Assembly (NCBI RefSeq): GCF_000721175.1
Contig: NZ_JOEZ01000015.1
Location: 1 to 64,000 of the forward strand
Source: Streptomyces anulatus
Lineage (GTDB): Bacteria; Actinomycetota; Actinomycetes; Streptomycetales; Streptomycetaceae
Direction: 5' to 3'
Length of the DNA: 64,000 bases
Part shown: positions 60,128 through 64,000 of the stretch, piece after piece
Numbering within the stretch: position 1 is the stretch's first letter
How the letters are laid out: each line of letters begins with the position of its first letter
The notes under the pieces: model-generated
What the model was told of the DNA's origin: nothing
What the model saw: the letters and a program-made list of their open reading frames with translations, nothing else
The model's database searches: none
Program-made: the position numbers and the translations under genes

Positions 60128-61074
60128 ACCGCGCCCGCCGGAGCCTCGTCGCGCTGCTGCTCCTCGCCGCCACCGCCTGCACCACGGGCCCCAGCCTGGA
60201 GAACCAGGGCGAGGTGACCGCACCGCCCGGCGACAGCAGGGAACTCACCGTCGGCTCGGCCGGATTCACCGAGAGCGACCTGCTCGCCCAGATGTACGCC
60301 CTGCTCCTGGAGAACGCCGGATACTCCGCCGGCATCATCTCCGTCACCAACCGGGAGATCTACGAACCCGCCCTGGAGAACGGCCAGATCGACGTCGTCG
60401 CGGAATACGCGGCGACCTTCGCCGACTGGCTGAACGCCAAGGCCGACGGCGCCGACGCGGCCCCCGTCGGATCGCCCGACCTCGCCGCCACCATGAAGGC
60501 GCTCCGGGCGCTGGCCGCCCCGCGCGGGCTGACCGTGCTCGACCCGGGCCGGGCCGTTGACCAGAACGCCTTCGCGGTCACCGCCGCGTACGCGAAGAAG
60601 CACGGCCTGAAGACCCTCAGCGACGTCGGCGCCGCGAAGCTTCCCGTACGGCTGGCGGCGGGCGACGAATGCGTCCAGCGGCCCTACTGCGCCCCCGGCC
60701 TGCGCGAGACGTACGGCATCGACATCGTCGCCGTCGACCCGAAGGGCGTCGGCACCACCCAGGCGAAGCAGGCGGTGCAGAACGGTCAGGACCAGATGGT
60801 GCTGACCACCACGACCGACGCCACGCTGGACCAGTTCGGCCTGGTCCTGCTGGAGGACGACGAGAACCTCCAGAACGCGGACCACGTGGTCCCCGTCGTC
60901 AACCGCGCCCGCGCCGGGAGCACCGGGGTGCGCGACGCCCTCGACCGGCTCAACACCGTACTGACCACCACCGACCTGGCATCGATGAACGAACAGGTCG
61001 ACAGCTGGCGCAGGCTGCCCGAGGACGTCGCGCGCACCTACCTGGAGTCGAAGAAGCTCCTCCCGAAGGACTGA
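60124..61074 (+). CDS. OpuCC-like substrate-binding lipoprotein
   Basis: A 316-residue binding protein of the OpuAC/glycine-betaine family. The signal ends in a lipobox, AATACTT, with Cys19 anchoring it outside the membrane. The body shows LTVGSAGFTESDLLAQMYAL, IDVVAEYAATFADWL and NAFAVTAAYAKKHGLKTLSD, which are standard for the family. It captures betaine, choline or carnitine for the two permeases. Aromatic-cage residues cannot be assigned with certainty. The GTG at 60124 overlaps the previous stop (GTGA). Confidence 0.9.
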   Translation: MNRARRSLVALLLLAATACTTGPSLENQGEVTAPPGDSRELTVGSAGFTESDLLAQMYALLLENAGYSAGIISVTNREIYEPALENGQIDVVAEYAATFADWLNAKADGADAAPVGSPDLAATMKALRALAAPRGLTVLDPGRAVDQNAFAVTAAYAKKHGLKTLSDVGAAKLPVRLAAGDECVQRPYCAPGLRETYGIDIVAVDPKGVGTTQAKQAVQNGQDQMVLTTTTDATLDQFGLVLLEDDENLQNADHVVPVVNRARAGSTGVRDALDRLNTVLTTTDLASMNEQVDSWRRLPEDVARTYLESKKLLPKD

Positions 61075-61087
61075 GAGGTCCCCGACC

Positions 61088-62002
61088 TCAGGAGGCGGTC
61101 GCGGCCGGCGCCGCCGGGGGCCAGGGAACATCGGCCAGGAGCGGCAGGATCTGCTCCTCCTCGTAGTCGAGGTGGGCCGTCAGCTCCTCGGTCATCCGGG
61201 TCAGTTCGGCGCGGAAGCGGTCCGGCTCCGCGATGGCGACATCGGCCAGCAGGGCGGCGAGCGCCGACTGGAGCTCCCCGATGCGGTGGTGCTCCTCCCG
61301 CAGCCGGTCGAAGACGTCCATCAGGTGGGGGTGGTAGCCCTCCATCGTGGGGAACATATGGCTGTCCTCGGCCGTGTGATGGAACTCCAGCGCCTGGCAG
61401 AACGCCAGGCAGCGCTGCCGGATCTGCAGCCCGAGAGGTGCCGCGGGCACTTCCCCGGCCCCCTGGTGGGCGGCCCGCGCGGCGAAGTGCGCCTCGGTCT
61501 CCGCGTGTACGTGGAGCAGTTGGGCGCGCAGCCAGGTGTGCACCTCCACGAGCTTGCCGGCGAGGGAGGTGATCGCGGGGGACGTCACATCGGGATCGGG
61601 GAGTTCGAGGACCACGACCGGCAGCACCCGGTCGGTCGTGTCCTGGTACTCCGCGTAGCCGGGCGCTTCGGCCACCACCCGGGCGAAGAGTTCGTCGCGC
61701 CGCTTTCCCTCGGCCGGCACGGCGAGGGTCTGGAACTCCTCGGCCCCCAGCTCGACCCGGACGGTGGGATGGGCGAGGAGATTGCGGTACCAGTCGGGGT
61801 CGAGCGGTGCGCCGAGGCTGGAGGCGACGACGAGGAGCCGACGGCCGTCGCGTACGTATCCGAGCGGCGTGGTGTGCGGCTTCCCCGAGCGGGCGCCGGT
61901 GGTGGTGAGCAGGAGGAGATCGGAGCCCTCGAAGGGGCCGCCGACCTTCCCCGCGTCGGCGCGGAACTCGGTGATGACGGACTGCTGAAAGGCATGGGGC
62001 AT
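61088..62002 (-). CDS. Deazaflavin-dependent nitroreductase fused to a hemerythrin domain
   Basis: A 304-residue two-domain protein. Residues 1-135 are a Ddn/F420-dependent nitroreductase fold: GSDLLLLTTTGARSGKPHTT and LVVASSLGAPLDPDWYRNLL are typical. Residues 150-295 form a hemerythrin HHE domain with iron ligands in FHHTAEDSHMFPTM, REEHHRIGEL and HLDYEEEQILPLL. The fusion would join an F420H2-using flavin-like reductase to a di-iron oxygen or nitric-oxide sensor. It is convergent with the OpuC-type operon, with 13 bases between. The ATG at 62002 is preceded by GGAGG-like sequence. Confidence 0.88.
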   Translation of the reverse strand: MPHAFQQSVITEFRADAGKVGGPFEGSDLLLLTTTGARSGKPHTTPLGYVRDGRRLLVVASSLGAPLDPDWYRNLLAHPTVRVELGAEEFQTLAVPAEGKRRDELFARVVAEAPGYAEYQDTTDRVLPVVVLELPDPDVTSPAITSLAGKLVEVHTWLRAQLLHVHAETEAHFAARAAHQGAGEVPAAPLGLQIRQRCLAFCQALEFHHTAEDSHMFPTMEGYHPHLMDVFDRLREEHHRIGELQSALAALLADVAIAEPDRFRAELTRMTEELTAHLDYEEEQILPLLADVPWPPAAPAATAS

Positions 62003-62228
62003 GGAGGTCTGGGTCTCCTGGAAGGAATGCGGGCATACGAGGGCCCGGCGTCGCGGAGTGCCCGCGGCGGAGTGTTCAGGGGCGGTGATGCTCAGAGGCA
62101 GGGGGCGATGAGTGAGCTCATGACGTCAATCCCTGGAAGAAGGTGCTGGCTTGACCGCCGGCCGGCCCAGATCTCTTTGGCCGACGTCACGCTGCACGTG
62201 TCCCATCACAACCCGGGCGGTACAGGTC

Positions 62229-62264
62229 TGTCAACGTGCGTCTGTCAACGTGCATCTGACAACG
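62229..62264 (+). repeat. Three-copy direct repeat, tgtcaacgtgc type
   Basis: TGTCAACGTGCGTC, TGTCAACGTGCATC and TGACAACGCG follow one another at 14-base spacing just before the hairpin. The regular phase suggests a regulator-binding array for the DUF2087 gene. Confidence 0.75.
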
Positions 62265-62303
62265 CGAGGACGGGCAACGCGGAAAACGCGTTGCCCGTCC
62301 TCG
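62265..62303 (+). promoter_or_regulatory. Perfect 17-bp hairpin upstream of the DUF2087 gene
   Basis: CGAGGACGGGCAACGCG (62265-62281) pairs perfectly with 62287-62303 around GAAAA. Standing 23 bases before the start codon, it would lie in the mRNA leader, where it could block translation or end transcription until relieved. Confidence 0.8.
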
Positions 62304-62326
62304 GGAAGCCTGCGACGCTTCCGGTC

Positions 62327-62632
62327 ATGCCCACCACGCCTCTCGAAGAGAGTCTCCCGCCGCTGTCGCGGACCCCTCGTACGCACCCGGTGGAGTCGCT
62401 CTTCTCGCACGGGCGCCTGGTCGCGATCCCACGCAAGGAAGCCCGGCGGGAACAGCTGCTCGTGCACCTCGCCGACACGCTGTTCGAGCGGGAGCGCTCC
62501 TACACCGAGCGCGAGGTGAACGAGGCGCTGCTCACCGTCCACGAGGACTGCTCCGCGCTGCGCCGCTATCTGGTCGTCGCAGGGCTGTTGGTCCGGCCCC
62601 GGGACGGCAGCAGCTACCACCGCGGTCGCTGA
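62327..62632 (+). CDS. DUF2087 domain protein
   Basis: A 101-residue protein whose second half is a DUF2087 domain: HGRLVAIPRKEARREQLLVH, LADTLFERERSYTEREVNEA and LRRYLVVAGLLVRPRDGSSY. This domain occurs alone or attached to ArsR-type helix-turn-helix proteins and is thought to bind nucleic acid or a regulator, but its function is not established. The ATG at 62327 lacks a good Shine-Dalgarno, as the leader is occupied by the hairpin. No operon partner is visible. Confidence 0.82.
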   Translation: MPTTPLEESLPPLSRTPRTHPVESLFSHGRLVAIPRKEARREQLLVHLADTLFERERSYTEREVNEALLTVHEDCSALRRYLVVAGLLVRPRDGSSYHRGR

Positions 62633-62830
62633 TCGGGGACGGAGACGGTCACGCCGCTGTCGAGCGTGACGGTGGTGGCGGTGGACCTGGGACGGCCTTC
62701 CGGTGGAGCGGTGTACGGGTAGCGGTGCGCGTCGCCGCCGGAGTCTTCGGCGTACGACGGTTACTGAGCGTGAACAATGACTGCGCACGCGGGTCATGTG
62801 TAACGCGGGCAAGGGGGGGCGGGTCGTCCC

Positions 62831-63994
62831 CTACGCGTCCGCCACGGAGTCGAACTCCACCTCCTCGCGGCCCACCCCCTGGGCGTCGGCGTCCACCGAC
62901 CGGCGCAGCGCCTCGTGCAGCTTCGCCGGCGTGAGGACCCCGAGGAACCGGGTCCCGTCCAGCACCGCCACCCACCCCGCGTCGTGCTGGAGCATCTCGC
63001 TGAACGCCTGCTTCAGCGGGGCGCCCACCGGGACCCACGCGTCCATCCGGCGGGCCAGACCCTCCACCGTCGCCCCTTCCCCGGCCGACCGCAGCGCGTC
63101 CGCCGACACCCAGCCGTGCAGCTCGCCCCCGCCGTTCAGCACCACCGCCCACCGGGCCCCCGCCGCAACCAGCCGGGCCGCCACCTCCCGGGCGGGCTCC
63201 TCCAGCAGGGCCACCGGCGGCTCCTCCAGGTCCTCCGGCTCGATAGCGGTGACCGACAGCCGCTTCAGCCCCCGGTCGGAGCCCACGAACCGGGCCACGT
63301 ACGGGGTCGCCGGGGTGCCGAGCACGGCGGCCGGGGTGTCGAACTGCTCGATGCTCCCCGCCCCGTACACCGCGATCCGGTCGCCCATCCGCACCGCCTC
63401 CTCGATGTCGTGCGTCACCAGGAGGACCGTCTTGCGCACCCGCTGCTGGAGGGCCAGGAACTCGTGTCGCAGCCGCTCCCGCACCACCGGGTCCACCGCC
63501 CCGAACGGCTCGTCCATCAGCAGCACCGGCGGATCCGCCGCGAGCGCCCGCGCCACGCCCACCCGCTGGCGCTGGCCGCCGGAGAGCTGCGCCGGATAGC
63601 GCGATCCGTACGTCTTCGGGTCCAGGCCCACCAGGTCCAGCAGCTCCGCCGCCCGCTCCCGGGCCCGTGCGCGCTTCCAGCCGACCAGCGCCGGCACGGT
63701 CGCGGTGTTGTCCAGGACGGTTCGGTGCGGGAAGAGGCCCACCTGCTGGATCACGTAGCCGATCCGGCGGCGCAGCTTCACCGGATCGATCCCGGCGACG
63801 TCCTCACCGCCCACCAGGATCCGGCCCGAGGTCGGCTCGATCAGCCGGTTCACCATCATCATCGTGGTCGTCTTGCCGCAGCCGGAAGGCCCCACCAGGG
63901 TCACCAGCTCGCCCTCCGCCACCTCGAAGGACAGCCCGTCGACCGCCGTCGTCCCGTCCGGATAGACCTTGCCGACCTCTTCGAACCGGATCAT
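62831..63994 (-). CDS. OpuCA-like ATPase with CBS domains
   Basis: A 387-residue ATPase for compatible-solute import. Walker A is GPSGCGKTT, the signature is LSGGQRQRVGVARALA, Walker B is VLLMDEPFGAVDP and the switch is THDIEEA. Two C-terminal CBS motifs (about 260-370) are shown by ARWAVVLNGGGELHGWVSAD and AGWVAVLDGTRFLGVLTPAK; in OpuA-type proteins these sense ionic strength. It is the likely partner of the permease pair and binding protein at 58756-61074 but is transcribed in the opposite direction from its own promoter, beyond the right edge. The start ATG is at 63994, close to the window end. Confidence 0.93.
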   Translation of the reverse strand: MIRFEEVGKVYPDGTTAVDGLSFEVAEGELVTLVGPSGCGKTTTMMMVNRLIEPTSGRILVGGEDVAGIDPVKLRRRIGYVIQQVGLFPHRTVLDNTATVPALVGWKRARARERAAELLDLVGLDPKTYGSRYPAQLSGGQRQRVGVARALAADPPVLLMDEPFGAVDPVVRERLRHEFLALQQRVRKTVLLVTHDIEEAVRMGDRIAVYGAGSIEQFDTPAAVLGTPATPYVARFVGSDRGLKRLSVTAIEPEDLEEPPVALLEEPAREVAARLVAAGARWAVVLNGGGELHGWVSADALRSAGEGATVEGLARRMDAWVPVGAPLKQAFSEMLQHDAGWVAVLDGTRFLGVLTPAKLHEALRRSVDADAQGVGREEVEFDSVADA

Positions 63995-64000
63995 GCCTGC

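Larger units (their letters stand above)
62003..62326. other. Intergenic region rich in repeats upstream of the DUF2087 gene
   Basis: No gene is supported. It holds a three-copy direct repeat and a 17-bp perfect hairpin, described separately, and must also contain the promoter of the leftward fusion gene. Confidence 0.6.

Noticed and set aside
1..64000. CRISPR array, rRNA operon or complete insertion sequence
   Set aside because: No regularly spaced repeats of CRISPR type, no rRNA signatures and no intact transposase were seen.

Overview
The window is high-GC actinobacterial DNA with third-position G/C bias in every convincing gene. A chaplin, a subtilisin-inhibitor (SSI) family protein, a MelC1/MelC2 tyrosinase pair, two PP2C/SpoIIE-type phosphatases with PAS sensors and the zinc-free ribosomal protein paralogues point strongly to a Streptomyces chromosome. 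Genes are tightly packed into operons with GTGA/ATGA overlaps, separated by stretches rich in gene remnants.

Layout. 0.5-1.8 kb: an APC amino-acid permease. 1.9-4.4 kb: a small arsenic locus (arsR, an arsN1-type acetyltransferase, the tail of an ACR3 arsenite pump) followed by decayed metabolic genes. 5-9.9 kb: a WecA/MraY-like membrane protein lacking its catalytic aspartates, a family-2 glycosyltransferase, a metallophosphoesterase/phosphopantetheinyl transferase pair and a histidine-phosphatase-like protein. 9.96-11.2 kb: a cobalamin riboswitch controlling CbtB and CbtA. 11.2-19.5 kb: mixed genes (TPR protein, pirin, RsbU-like phosphatase, NTF2-like protein with an MFS transporter, SSI inhibitor) among remnants of SDR, TetR, DinB, TOPRIM and iron-ABC genes.

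19.9-37.8 kb is the most interesting region, an apparent zinc-starvation island. It holds zinc-independent ribosomal proteins bS18, bL31, bL33, bL28 and uS14 with a CobW-type metallochaperone, a His-tailed beta-propeller protein, a complete FecCD-type metal importer (lipoprotein, two permeases, ATPase), and directly downstream a RiPP cluster: a 44-residue candidate precursor, an E1-like leader-binding protein, a CocE-type hydrolase, a YcaO cyclodehydratase, a SagB-type dehydrogenase and two ABC exporter half-transporters. Three Zur-box-like palindromes precede the ribosomal genes, the importer and the candidate precursor. The inferred reading is that zinc starvation switches on a modified peptide that is exported and re-imported as a metallophore, while ribosomal zinc is spared. 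I know of no characterised zinc-regulated azoline RiPP zincophore, so this is the leading candidate for an undescribed system.

37.9-45.3 kb: a large multi-sensor SpoIIE phosphatase, a secreted GH26-like glycosidase, a P450 divergent from melC1-melC2, and a chaplin. 45.4-54.9 kb: an eight-gene leftward exopolysaccharide operon of Wzx/Wzy type. 55.2-58.1 kb: isochorismatase, polyprenyl synthetase and a TPR protein preceded by a 52-bp near-perfect palindrome. 58.3-64 kb: a VOC remnant, an OpuC-type compatible-solute importer whose ATPase lies apart, a nitroreductase-hemerythrin fusion, and a DUF2087 protein with an ornate upstream region. No CRISPR array, rRNA, intact tRNA or intact insertion sequence was seen.
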